Below are positions 1 through 10,034 of a stretch of 64,000 bases of DNA, one piece after another. The notes under the pieces are model-generated. The model saw only the letters and a list, made by a program, of their open reading frames with translations, was not told the DNA's origin and made no database searches. Location: positions 62,001 to 126,000 of the forward strand of contig NZ_JHVH01000008.1 in the NCBI RefSeq assembly GCF_000620045.1, given 5' to 3'. Origin of the DNA: Halomonas halodenitrificans DSM 735. GTDB taxonomy: Bacteria > Pseudomonadota > Gammaproteobacteria > Pseudomonadales > Halomonadaceae. Both the position numbers and the translations under genes were made by a program. Within the stretch, counting starts at the first letter, position 1. Each line of letters starts with the position of its first letter.

Positions 1-1
1 G

Positions 2-481
2 GCTCGCCACCTGCACGCGGCGGGAGCGCAGCTCGTGCTGACCGACGTCAACCGTCAGGCCCTTGCCCTGCTCGCCGAAGAGCTGGGCGCAGAGGCGGTA
101 GCCCCGGAGGCCATCTTCGATGCCGACGTTGATCTCTTCGCTCCCTGCGCCATGGGGGCCGTGCTGGACGAAGACATAGTCGAACGACTCAAGGCCAGGG
201 TCATTTGCGGAGCCGCCAACAATCAGCTGGCCACCCCCGAAATCGCCGACCGGCTGATGGCTCGCGGCATCCTGTATACGCCGGATTATGTAGCCAATGC
301 CGGCGGGGTCATGGATATCGCCGGACAGCGACTCGATGGTCACGACCATGATGCGGCGATGCGGCGGATCGAAGGCATCGGTACGACGCTCGACGAGCTC
401 TTCGCCCGGGCCGCCCGCGAAGACTCCAGCCCGGCTCAGATAGCCGACATCATGGCCCGGGAGCGTTTCGGACGCGGCTGA
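2..481 (+). CDS. Leucine/Glu/Phe/Val dehydrogenase, C-terminal fragment (5' end outside window)
   Basis: The reading frame is open from base 2, so the gene starts before the window and only about 159 C-terminal residues are visible. They begin inside the Rossmann NAD-binding domain (ARHLHAAGAQLVLTDVN) and contain the family signatures APCAMGAVL, CGAANNQL and YVANAGGVMD. These are typical of leucine dehydrogenase-type enzymes, which oxidatively deaminate branched-chain amino acids to 2-oxo acids with NAD+. The catalytic lysine and substrate-binding N-terminal domain lie off the window, so exact substrate choice (Leu, Val, Phe or Glu) cannot be read. The gene converges on the YihY gene and ends in a hairpin. 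Confidence 0.85.
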   Translation, partial: ARHLHAAGAQLVLTDVNRQALALLAEELGAEAVAPEAIFDADVDLFAPCAMGAVLDEDIVERLKARVICGAANNQLATPEIADRLMARGILYTPDYVANAGGVMDIAGQRLDGHDHDAAMRRIEGIGTTLDELFARAAREDSSPAQIADIMARERFGRG

Positions 482-510
482 GGGCCGGCGTCCAGAACAC
501 CGGCCCTCAG
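478..510. terminator. Inverted repeat at the end of the dehydrogenase gene
   Basis: An 11-bp perfect stem (CTGAGGGCCGG with CCGGCCCTCAG) and an 11-base loop start on the dehydrogenase stop codon. There is no T-tract. It probably acts as a terminator or 3'-end stabiliser. Its right arm touches the left arm of the next hairpin. Confidence 0.5.
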
Positions 511-550
511 CCCCGGAGGGCGACGTCAGGAGGCGTCGCCCTCCGGGGCT
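509..550. terminator. 17-bp inverted repeat straddling the YihY stop codon
   Basis: A perfect 17-bp stem (509-525 with 534-550) has an 8-base loop that contains the YihY stop codon at 526-528. The right arm is therefore the last codons of YihY. It probably serves as a terminator for both convergent genes, although no T-run follows on either strand. Confidence 0.5.
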
Positions 551-1485
551 GGTGTCTCCATCAGCTCGCGCTTGACCACCACGGCAGAGTTGCGCGGCAC
601 CAGGCGCTTGCCTCGCGCCAGGAGGTGGCAGCGAGTAAAGGCGGCGCCAAACAACAGAATCAGCGATGAGTAGTAGACCCACAGCAGGATCATCACCACC
701 GACCCCGCCGCACCATAGGTGGACGCGGTGGCCGTATGCGACAGATAGAGTGCAATCATCGAGCGACCGATCGCAAACAGCAGCGCCGTGACCACGGCCC
801 CCACCACCACGTCCCGCCAGTCAAGCACCACATCCGGAAGAATCTTGAAGATGGTCGCGAAGAGCGCGGCAATCAGGACCAGGGAGACGAGAAATTCCGC
901 TCCCGTCGTCAGCAGGCCCATATAGGGCAACAAGGTGTCGGCGGCTTGCAGGGCGGCACGCAGCATGACGCCCAGCACCAGGGAGACCAGCAGGATGAAG
1001 CCGATCGAAAGCACCACGGTCAGCGACAGCAGGCGGTTCTTGATAAACACCAGGGCGCTGTTGGCGCTGGGGCGAGCCGTCACTCCCCAGATGGTATTCA
1101 GGGAGAACTGCATCTGGGCGAACACCGTGGTAGCACCCACGGCCAAGGCGCCGAACCCCAGCAGCGTGGGAAGCAGCCCCGACTCCTGGATGCGTGAATG
1201 GGCTACGGCCTGTTCGATGGCGGTGGCGGCCTCCGGGCCCATGGTGCCCTGCAGCTGCGCGACGATCTGACCCTGGGCGGCTTCTTCGCCGAGGACCAGG
1301 CCGATCACGGTGACCGCGATGATAACGGTGGGCGCCAGTGAGAACAGCGTGTAGAAAGCCAGGGATCCCGCGTAGCTGAAGGCATTGCGCTCCAGCCATA
1401 GCTGAATCGCACCCTGCATCACGCGCCACCAGAACATGATCCCGGCCTTGAGCCGGCTGGGCGTCAGCTTTCTCGGATCGAACAT
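526..1485 (-). CDS. YihY/BrkB-family inner membrane protein
   Basis: A predicted 319-residue polytopic inner membrane protein. The segment from about residue 25 has the YihY/BrkB signature SYAGSLAFYTLFSLAP, followed by about five further hydrophobic stretches and a charged C-terminal tail. The family was once called ribonuclease BN, but that was a misassignment and its function is not settled. The start at 1485 (MFDPRKL) was chosen because GGGGA lies six bases upstream. A longer in-frame extension to 1680 would run through the nadM start region and has no family-like sequence. It is divergent from nadM with about 106 bp between starts. Confidence 0.85.
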   Translation of the reverse strand: MFDPRKLTPSRLKAGIMFWWRVMQGAIQLWLERNAFSYAGSLAFYTLFSLAPTVIIAVTVIGLVLGEEAAQGQIVAQLQGTMGPEAATAIEQAVAHSRIQESGLLPTLLGFGALAVGATTVFAQMQFSLNTIWGVTARPSANSALVFIKNRLLSLTVVLSIGFILLVSLVLGVMLRAALQAADTLLPYMGLLTTGAEFLVSLVLIAALFATIFKILPDVVLDWRDVVVGAVVTALLFAIGRSMIALYLSHTATASTYGAAGSVVMILLWVYYSSLILLFGAAFTRCHLLARGKRLVPRNSAVVVKRELMETPAPEGDAS

Positions 1486-1591
1486 CGCATTCCCCGCATC
1501 CCTGTGATTTAGGCACAGGATACCCGAAGCCTGCCCGGGGCGTCTTGCTGTCACCCGCTGGACATTGCAAGCCACTGAGGAGAAAAACATA

Positions 1592-2716
1592 ATGGGGCCG
1601 TCATCATCATCTGGGCCCATCATGACTCCTTTCACGGACGCCAATTCGGAGAGCCCCGATTTCGACTGCCTGGTCTTCATCGGACGCTTTCAGCCACCCC
1701 ACCTGGGCCACCTTGCCGTGATCCACGAGGCCCTGAAGCGTGCCCGACAGGTGATCGTCATGGTGGGGTCGGCATGGCAGGCGCGATCGCTGCGCAATCC
1801 GTGGCGCTTCGAGGAGCGTCGCGCCATGCTGCGCAGCGCCTTCGATGCCGACGATAATGAACGCCTGGCCATCGTGCCGCTGCTCGATGCCCTCTACAAC
1901 AATGATGTCTGGGTGCGTGACGTACAGCGCAAGGTGCGTGATATTGCCAGCCCACTGGAGGCACGCCTGCCGCGTATTGGCTTGATCGGGGCGAACCGGG
2001 GCCAGTCCAGCTATTACCTTACGCTGTTTCCCCAGTGGGAATCGGTCAGTGTTCCCCTGGTGGAAGGCATCTCCGCCAGCCAGATCCGCGAGAGACTGTT
2101 TCATTCCTCCCCGTCGGCCGGCGACTATCTCAGCACCGGTGCATCCCATGACCTGCCTCCCGGTGTCGTCGATACCCTGTGTGACTTCTGCGCCGGGTAT
2201 GATTATCGCCAGTTGATCGAGGAACAGGTGCTGCTGGATCAATATCGCAGTGCCTGGGCCCAGGCGCCCTACCCGCCCATCTTCGTCACCGTCAACGCGG
2301 TGGTGGTGCAATCCGGCCACGTGCTGCTGGTGCGCCGCACCGCGGCTCCCGGCAAGGGGCTCTATGCGCTGCCCGGCGGCTTTATCAATCCCCATGAACG
2401 GCTGCTGGATGCCTGCCTGCGAGAACTTCGTGAACGCGTGCGTCTCAAGGTGCCGGAACCGGTGCTGAAGGGGTCACTGCGGGGACAGCGGCTGTTCGAC
2501 GAACCCCATCGGAGCTGGCGGGGGCGGACCCTGGCAGAGGCCTTCTACTTCGCGTTGCGACCCGAACAGCAGCTACCCCGGCTGAAGCCGGTCCAGGGCG
2601 GCGATCATGCCCGCTGGGTGGCACTCGCCGATCTCGATCCGGAGAGTCTGTTCGAGGACCACTTCTTTATCATCCAGGATTTCCTGGGCCTGCCCGCCGA
2701 TTTCGGCAGCTCCTGA
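1592..2716 (+). CDS. nadM: Bifunctional NMN adenylyltransferase / Nudix-domain protein
   Basis: The 374-residue protein joins two domains of NAD metabolism. Residues about 25-200 form a nucleotidyltransferase with GRFQPPHLGH (residues 31-40, the HxGH ATP-binding motif) and the late motif GISASQIR, expected to make NAD+ from NMN and ATP. Residues about 220-374 form a Nudix domain with GGFINPHE, normally an ADP-ribose pyrophosphatase in this fusion family (Synechocystis Slr0787 type). The Nudix box reads RELRER where the rule is REUxEE, so one metal-binding Glu is replaced by Arg (residue 282) and hydrolase activity is doubtful. Start 1592 has AGGAG nine bases upstream; the in-frame ATG at 1622 is an alternative. 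Confidence 0.9.
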   Translation: MGPSSSSGPIMTPFTDANSESPDFDCLVFIGRFQPPHLGHLAVIHEALKRARQVIVMVGSAWQARSLRNPWRFEERRAMLRSAFDADDNERLAIVPLLDALYNNDVWVRDVQRKVRDIASPLEARLPRIGLIGANRGQSSYYLTLFPQWESVSVPLVEGISASQIRERLFHSSPSAGDYLSTGASHDLPPGVVDTLCDFCAGYDYRQLIEEQVLLDQYRSAWAQAPYPPIFVTVNAVVVQSGHVLLVRRTAAPGKGLYALPGGFINPHERLLDACLRELRERVRLKVPEPVLKGSLRGQRLFDEPHRSWRGRTLAEAFYFALRPEQQLPRLKPVQGGDHARWVALADLDPESLFEDHFFIIQDFLGLPADFGSS

Positions 2717-2810
2717 CATCACGACCAGCCGCGAGCAGGGCCGTGACAGGAACCGCGACCGGAACGGCGCACTCGAGCACCGAACCCGAGCGTCGCGCCC
2801 AGCGGCGGGA

Positions 2811-3728
2811 TCAACCCTGCAGGAAGTCGCGGGGTAGCTTCTGCATCTGCTTCCAGAGCTTTTCGACGCCGGGCTTGTGAACCAGGGAACAGCGATATAG
2901 CCGGATCTCCAGCGGTATATCCCACTTCTCGTCACCGGCGCGAACCAGACGCCCCTGCTTCAATTCCTGGCGGATGCAGAAGTCGGGGATCCAGGCCAGG
3001 CCCATGCCCTGCATCACCATGCCCTTGAGGCCCTCGGCCATGGCCGTTTCGTACACGGTACGTAGCCGCAGGCGCAGCGGATCGTTCTTGAGTAACATGC
3101 GCACGCTGCGACCCAGGAAAGCGGCTTGGGTATAGGCGAGGTAGGGAATCGACTCTTCCCCCTCCAGGGAGAAGCGTGGTTCACCATCCTCGTCCGGGAG
3201 GCATACAGGGGCCATCTTGACCTGGCCGATGGAAAATGACGGGAAGACCTCGGAGTCGAGCTGCATGGTGGCATGGGGATCATGATAGGCCAGCATCAGA
3301 TCACAGTTGCCCTCCCGCAGCACGTGGATCGCCTCGCCCACGTTCATTGCCAGCAGTCGAGTGGGGAGTTCACCGATGCCCTGCTGAAGGCGCGAGATCC
3401 AGGGCGGAAAGAAGCTTAGCGCCAGGGAATGAGCCGCGACGATATCCAGCGCCTCGTTGGCCATGGCAAGCCCCCGCAGATGCCCGAGACTCTCGTTGAG
3501 TTGCTCGACCAGGTTACGGGCGGTGACCAGAAAGAGCTGCCCTTCCGGCGTCAGCCCCACCGGTGTGGTGGAACGATCCACCAGAGTGGCACCGACCGCC
3601 TGCTCCAACGAGCGAATGCGACGACTGAAGGCGGGCTGGGTCACATGACGCTGGCGCGCCGAAGCGGAAAAGCTGCGCGTATTGGCTAGAGCAACGAAGT
3701 CCTCTAGCCACTTGGTCTCGAGGTTCAC
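2811..3728 (-). CDS. LysR-family transcriptional regulator, HypT-like
   Basis: A 305-residue LysR-type regulator. The N-terminal winged helix-turn-helix begins NLETKWLEDFVALANTRSFS and continues VTQPAFSRRIRSLEQAVG; an effector-binding domain follows. The opening and the AAHSLALSFFPPWI stretch resemble E. coli HypT (YjiE), a regulator activated by methionine oxidation under hypochlorite stress, but assignment to that role is inference. The GTG start at 3728 has GGGAG five bases upstream; an ATG at 3776 lacks an equivalent site. It lies 65 bp downstream of cls on the same strand with an A/T-rich gap that could hold its own promoter. Confidence 0.8.
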   Translation of the reverse strand: MNLETKWLEDFVALANTRSFSASARQRHVTQPAFSRRIRSLEQAVGATLVDRSTTPVGLTPEGQLFLVTARNLVEQLNESLGHLRGLAMANEALDIVAAHSLALSFFPPWISRLQQGIGELPTRLLAMNVGEAIHVLREGNCDLMLAYHDPHATMQLDSEVFPSFSIGQVKMAPVCLPDEDGEPRFSLEGEESIPYLAYTQAAFLGRSVRMLLKNDPLRLRLRTVYETAMAEGLKGMVMQGMGLAWIPDFCIRQELKQGRLVRAGDEKWDIPLEIRLYRCSLVHKPGVEKLWKQMQKLPRDFLQG

Positions 3729-3793
3729 CGCGACTCCCGGTTCGGAGTGTGAATAACGGCCGGACTCGCCGACCACCGCAACTAATTAATATA

Positions 3794-5212
3794 TCACTGA
3801 ATTGGAGCCATCAGGTAGGCGGCTCGGGATATCAGCTTGCGCCATAGCGGACGCGAGGTGATCTCCTCGACCTCGATCCGGCGACAGTCTCTGAAATCCT
3901 TTTCGAGCATGCTGTGGACCTGGGCGGCGAACTGACGATCCGGCAGGAAGGCCGTGATCTCGAAGTTCAACCGGAATGACCGATTATCGAGATTGACGGT
4001 GCCCACACAGGCCGAGGCGTCATCGATCAGCATCACCTTCTGATGCAGGAAGCCGGGCTGATAGCGGTAGACCTTGACCCCGGCGCGGAGCATATCGGGA
4101 AGAAAGGAGAAGGCGGAGAGAAAGACCAGCAGATGGTCGGGACGCTCGGGGATCATGATCCTTACGTCGACCCCCCGCATGGCCGCCAGGCGCAGGGCAT
4201 CCTGCACCCCCTGATCGGGCACGAAGTAGGGACTGGTGACCCAGAATCTTTCCCGGGCACTATGTATCGCATGCTGAACAAGCAGGCCGGCGGTGTCCTG
4301 ATTGTCAGCCGGCCCCGAGGGCACGATCACCACATTATGACACTCCTCGCAGGTCTGGGTGGGCTTCCAGGAGAGATTGATCAGCTCGCCGGTCGCCCAG
4401 TGCCAGTCTTCCCAGAAGGCTTCCTGCAGCCCCAGGGCGCTGGGACCCACAAGCTTGAGGTGAGTATCACGCCAGGGGCCATGACGTGGATGCTGGCCCA
4501 GGTACTCGACGCCGACATTGAAGCCACCGAGCCACCCTTCCTTGCCATCCACCACCAGGATCTTGCGATGGTTGCGGAAATTGATCTGGAAACGATGCTT
4601 GAAACCACGCGAGGAGCGAAAGGCACTCACCTCGATGCCCTCCTCCACCAGGCCCCGCAGGAAATCGTCGTTGAGCTTATGACTGCCTATCTCGTCATAC
4701 AGAAAGTAGACCCTGACCCCCCGCTCGGTGGCCCCCTTGAGGTGTCGCTTCAGCTTGGCACCCAGCGCATCGTCGCGCACGATAAAGAATTGCACCAGGA
4801 CATACTCTTCGGCCCTGTCGATACCGTCGAAGAGGCTCTCGAAGGTCGCCTGGCCATCGACCAGCAGCTCGGCGCGGTTGCCACTGGTCAGCGGCATCTG
4901 GGCCAGCTGCTCCACGGCGCGCACATCGGGATCGTGGACATCCGTGAGGTAGGGGTCGATATGCGAGCGATAGCGGGCCAGCACTCGGCGTAATATGCTG
5001 TCGCGCTGTCCTCGAGCGGTGACATAACCATAGAAGCGTGGCTGGCCGAAGATCCAGTAGGCCGGCACGGCGAGATAGGGAAAGGTGAGCAGCGAGAGAA
5101 TCCAGGCGACGGCACCCTGGGAGGTGCGGCTGGACAAGAGCGCCAGTACCGCCGAGAGAACTCCCAGCACGTACATCGTAAAGATCGCAAGCCCGATCAG
5201 CCAGGACGTCAT
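3794..5212 (-). CDS. cls: Cardiolipin synthase (phospholipase D family)
   Basis: A 472-residue membrane-bound enzyme expected to condense phosphatidylglycerol molecules into cardiolipin. Two N-terminal transmembrane segments (MTSWLIGLAIFTMYV and a second near residue 40) precede two HKD phospholipase-D motifs: HRKILVVDGKEG near residue 215 and HQKVMLIDDAS near residue 390. The length matches the ClsA group. Start 5212 was chosen because GGGAGAG lies just upstream and the protein then begins at the first membrane helix; an upstream extension to 5371 runs back toward the fumarase terminator. Cardiolipin content often matters for salt adaptation, but the sequence shows no specific control site. 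Confidence 0.93.
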   Translation of the reverse strand: MTSWLIGLAIFTMYVLGVLSAVLALLSSRTSQGAVAWILSLLTFPYLAVPAYWIFGQPRFYGYVTARGQRDSILRRVLARYRSHIDPYLTDVHDPDVRAVEQLAQMPLTSGNRAELLVDGQATFESLFDGIDRAEEYVLVQFFIVRDDALGAKLKRHLKGATERGVRVYFLYDEIGSHKLNDDFLRGLVEEGIEVSAFRSSRGFKHRFQINFRNHRKILVVDGKEGWLGGFNVGVEYLGQHPRHGPWRDTHLKLVGPSALGLQEAFWEDWHWATGELINLSWKPTQTCEECHNVVIVPSGPADNQDTAGLLVQHAIHSARERFWVTSPYFVPDQGVQDALRLAAMRGVDVRIMIPERPDHLLVFLSAFSFLPDMLRAGVKVYRYQPGFLHQKVMLIDDASACVGTVNLDNRSFRLNFEITAFLPDRQFAAQVHSMLEKDFRDCRRIEVEEITSRPLWRKLISRAAYLMAPIQ

Positions 5213-5331
5213 GAGCTCTCCCTGCAAGGTAATGATCACCGGCATCGCCGGGGCACCTCGGCACCGACTCTTCGGCGCATGAAAGGCACCCTCGTGATAC
5301 CCCATGTATCGTGGGGAGCATACCCAAACCA

Positions 5332-5361
5332 CAGAGGCCCCGCCAGGTGGCGGGGCCTCTG
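5332..5361 (-). terminator. Terminator after the fumarase gene
   Basis: A perfect 13-bp stem (CAGAGGCCCCGCC / GGCGGGGCCTCTG) has a 4-base loop. On the minus strand it is followed by TGGTTTGGG, a weak T-tract. It lies 16 bp past the fumarase stop and upstream of cls. Confidence 0.75.
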
Positions 5362-5377
5362 GCATCATCACCCGACG

Positions 5378-6883
5378 TCACGCACGCTCGGCGATGATCT
5401 CCTTCCACTTGGCGGGACCCGTCTGGTGTACCGAGGTACCCTGGCTGTCGACCGCCACGGTCACCGGCATGTCCTCTACCTCGAACTCGTAGATGGCCTC
5501 CATGCCCAGGTCCTCGAAGCCCACCACGCGAGCCTTCTTGATGGCCTGAGCCACCAGGTAGGCGGAGCCGCCAACGGCCATCAGGTAGATGGCCTTGTTG
5601 TCGCGGATCGCCTCGATGGCCGCTTCGCCACGCTCGGCCTTGCCGACCATTCCCAGCAGGCCCGTTTCCTCGAGCATGGTGCGCGTGAACTTGTCCATTC
5701 GTGTGGCGGTGGTCGGGCCGGCCGGGCCCACGACCTCATCGCCTACCGGGTCCACGGGCCCCACGTAATAGATAAAGCGTCCTTGCATATCCACGGGTAA
5801 CGGCTCGCCCTTGGCGATCATGTCGACCATGCGCTTGTGGGCGGCATCGCGGCCGGTGAGCAACTTGCCGTTAAGCAGCAGGGTATCGCCGGGCTGCCAG
5901 GTCTGCACTTCCTGTGGCGTCACGTTGTCGAGATCGACCCGCTTGACGTTATCGCCCGCCTCGCGCGTGACCTCCGGCCAGTCCTCCAGCCGGGGTGCCG
6001 GCAGCGCCGCCGGGCCCTTGCCATCCAGGGTAAAGTGGGCGTGGCGTGTGGCGGCGCAGTTGGGAATGATCGCCACCGGCTTGTTGGCCGCATGAGTAGG
6101 ATAGTCCCTGACCTTGATATCGAGCACCGTGGTCAGGCCACCCAGGCCCTGGGCGCCGATGCCGCTCTGGTTGACGCGGTCGAACAGCTCCAGGCGCAGT
6201 TCCTCGGCACGGCTGGAAGCGCCGCGCGCCTGCAGCTCCTGGATGTCGATGGGGTCGAGGAGCGCCTCCTTGGCGATTTCCATCGCCTTCTCGGCGGTCC
6301 CCCCGATGCCGATACCCAGCATTCCCGGGGGGCACCACCCTGCCCCCATCCTGGGCAGCTGCTCCATGACCCAATCGACCACGTTGTCGGACGGGTTGAG
6401 CATGGCGAACTTGGACTTCGCTTCGCTACCGCCCCCCTTGGCGGCGACATGCACCTCGACGGTGTCGCCGGGGACGATCTTGTGATGAATGATCGCCGGC
6501 GTATTGTCACCGGTGTTCCTGCGGGCGCCGTCCGGGTCGGCCAGCACCGAGGCCCGCAGCACATTGTCGGGAAGCTGATAGGCGCGACGCACCCCCTCAT
6601 TGACCATGTCGTCGAGGCTCATGTCGGCCTCCCAGCGGACATTCATGCCCACATGGACGAAGACGGTAACGATGCCGGTATCCTGGCAGATGGGGCGATG
6701 ACCCAGGGCGCACATCCGTGAGTTGATCAGGATCTGGGCAATGGCATCCTTGGCGGCCGGGTTCTCCTCGCGCTCATGGGCCTGGGCCATGGCATCGATG
6801 AAATCCTTGGGGTGGTAATAGGAGATGTACTGCAGGGCATCGGCAACGCTCTGGATCAGGTCGTCCTGACGAATCACGGTCAT
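5378..6883 (-). CDS. fumA: Fumarate hydratase, class I (iron-sulfur type)
   Basis: A 501-residue single-chain class I fumarase that interconverts fumarate and L-malate in the TCA cycle using a 4Fe-4S cluster. The alpha-type region carries ICQDTGI and GAGWCPPGMLGIGIGG, and NCAATRHAHF supplies the third cysteine. The C-terminal beta-type domain has the swivelling-domain signature YYVGPVDPVGDEVVGPAGPTT. Start 6883 (MTVIRQDD) has AAGGAG about ten bases upstream. The enzyme class is oxygen- and iron-sensitive, unlike FumC. A strong hairpin follows the stop codon. Confidence 0.93.
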   Translation of the reverse strand: MTVIRQDDLIQSVADALQYISYYHPKDFIDAMAQAHEREENPAAKDAIAQILINSRMCALGHRPICQDTGIVTVFVHVGMNVRWEADMSLDDMVNEGVRRAYQLPDNVLRASVLADPDGARRNTGDNTPAIIHHKIVPGDTVEVHVAAKGGGSEAKSKFAMLNPSDNVVDWVMEQLPRMGAGWCPPGMLGIGIGGTAEKAMEIAKEALLDPIDIQELQARGASSRAEELRLELFDRVNQSGIGAQGLGGLTTVLDIKVRDYPTHAANKPVAIIPNCAATRHAHFTLDGKGPAALPAPRLEDWPEVTREAGDNVKRVDLDNVTPQEVQTWQPGDTLLLNGKLLTGRDAAHKRMVDMIAKGEPLPVDMQGRFIYYVGPVDPVGDEVVGPAGPTTATRMDKFTRTMLEETGLLGMVGKAERGEAAIEAIRDNKAIYLMAVGGSAYLVAQAIKKARVVGFEDLGMEAIYEFEVEDMPVTVAVDSQGTSVHQTGPAKWKEIIAERA

Positions 6884-7035
6884 GGGCAAGGAGCTCCTTA
6901 ACTGGTCGGCACGCCCGCCTTCAGGTGGCATTTGTCTGCCGGAGAGCGGGCTCTCGCAGGGGCATTATACCCTACCCCCCGGCCTGTCGACATCGATGCC
7001 GCTAAAGTTGGCCGATGTGATGGGTGCGATGCTAG

Positions 7036-7057
7036 ATAACGGTATAAATATCGTTAT
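7036..7057. promoter_or_regulatory. Quasi-palindrome in the fumarase upstream region
   Basis: ATAACG (7036-7041) and CGTTAT (7052-7057) bracket an A/T-rich core. Nine of eleven positions per arm are symmetric. A minus-strand TTGACT lies nearby, about 180 bp before the fumarase start. It may be an operator or promoter element; the regulator cannot be named. The rest of 6884-7137 shows no gene. Confidence 0.3.
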
Positions 7058-7137
7058 GCGAGTCAACATTTACCCGCCGGTAGCCGAAACCAAGGGCCCC
7101 AAGGACCCTGATCCCGGTCTTGCAAGGCCAAGGCGCG

Positions 7138-9159
<2,022 letters not shown>

Positions 9160-9229
9160 GGTGACTCCGCGTAGTTACTCCAGGTCGTGCAACGGCCCCG
9201 GCGGGCGTTGCCGAACACTCGACCCCGGA

Positions 9230-9646
9230 TCAGGCCGGCGTCACGGCCCGCGTGCTTACCTCCACCGTGGCGCTGGTCATCAAACGGTGGATCGGGCACT
9301 TGTGGCTGATGTCCTCGAGGCGCGCGATCTGTTCCGGGTCGGAAATACCGTGGAAGTTCATCACCACCTCGAGGCGATAGGTACCCTGGCGCTCCTCGCT
9401 GTCATCACGGTGTACCTTCACGCTGATTCCCTCGAGGGGCCACTCCTTGCGGCGGGCATACATCATCGAGGTAATCGCCTTGCAGGCACCCAGCGACAGA
9501 TCGAAGTAGTCGTGAGGGTCGGGGGCCGTCTCCTCGCCGCCATAGGCCTCCGGCACGTCGACAAACAGATCTTCGAAGTCATCGAGTTCCACTCGTTGAC
9601 GAAAGATATGGTTGCGTACGCTCTCGATCTCAATGGTCTTCTTCAT
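9230..9646 (-). CDS. OsmC/Ohr-family protein
   Basis: A 138-residue OsmC-fold protein. The two conserved cysteines are present in GACKAITSMMYARRK (near residue 54) and HKCPIHRL, the layout of thiol-dependent peroxidases that reduce organic hydroperoxides. It is closer to the YhfA-like OsmC subgroup than to classic Ohr, so the physiological substrate is uncertain. Start 9646 has GGAGAG eight bases upstream. It lies just upstream of uvrB on the same strand with a 70-bp gap. Confidence 0.85.
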   Translation of the reverse strand: MKKTIEIESVRNHIFRQRVELDDFEDLFVDVPEAYGGEETAPDPHDYFDLSLGACKAITSMMYARRKEWPLEGISVKVHRDDSEERQGTYRLEVVMNFHGISDPEQIARLEDISHKCPIHRLMTSATVEVSTRAVTPA

Positions 9647-9700
9647 GCAAGTTACTCTCCATTCACTTCAGGGCCGTCGCAGATGGCAACACCGCTCCGC

Positions 9701-9898
9701 TCACTTGACGTCGATGGGAAGCCCCAGGGCCTTTACCGCCTTGATCAGCGCCTCGCGTCGAACACGCCCTTCCACCTCGGCACCGTGACGCCCCACCTCG
9801 GCGCTGTCGACACCGTCGAGCATCATCAACGCCGTGGTGATGCGGTTGACCTGGTCGGCGTCGACTACGCCCTCGAAGTTCAGCGATTGATGTGCCAT
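9701..9898 (-). CDS. Small HMA-fold (heavy-metal-associated-like) protein without CxxC
   Basis: A 65-residue protein with the beta-alpha-beta-beta-alpha-beta pattern of copper-chaperone HMA domains: LNFEGVVDADQVNRITTALMMLDGVDSAEV followed by a second strand and helix. The metal-binding CxxC is replaced by residues around GVVDADQV, so canonical Cu(I) binding is unlikely. Start 9898 has AGGAG seven bases upstream. It may share a transcript with the OsmC gene 54 bp downstream. The family call is by fold pattern only. Confidence 0.6.
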   Translation of the reverse strand: MAHQSLNFEGVVDADQVNRITTALMMLDGVDSAEVGRHGAEVEGRVRREALIKAVKALGLPIDVK

Positions 9899-10034
9899 GA
9901 CGTGACTCCTGGCTGGCATGGATCAAGCGGCGAGTCTAGCACGCCCCGGCCCCGGACAGCAGCGGTTGCAATGTCGCACCGGCGCCCACATGTATCGGGT
10001 ATACCAACACTTTTCCCGATACGACGAGGCTCTC

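Noticed and set aside
736-1197. Plus-strand gene within YihY
   Set aside because: The His/Gln-rich frame is an antisense shadow of membrane-protein codons with no start signal. Similar long antisense frames over prfC, coxA, pheT and gcvP were rejected for the same reason.
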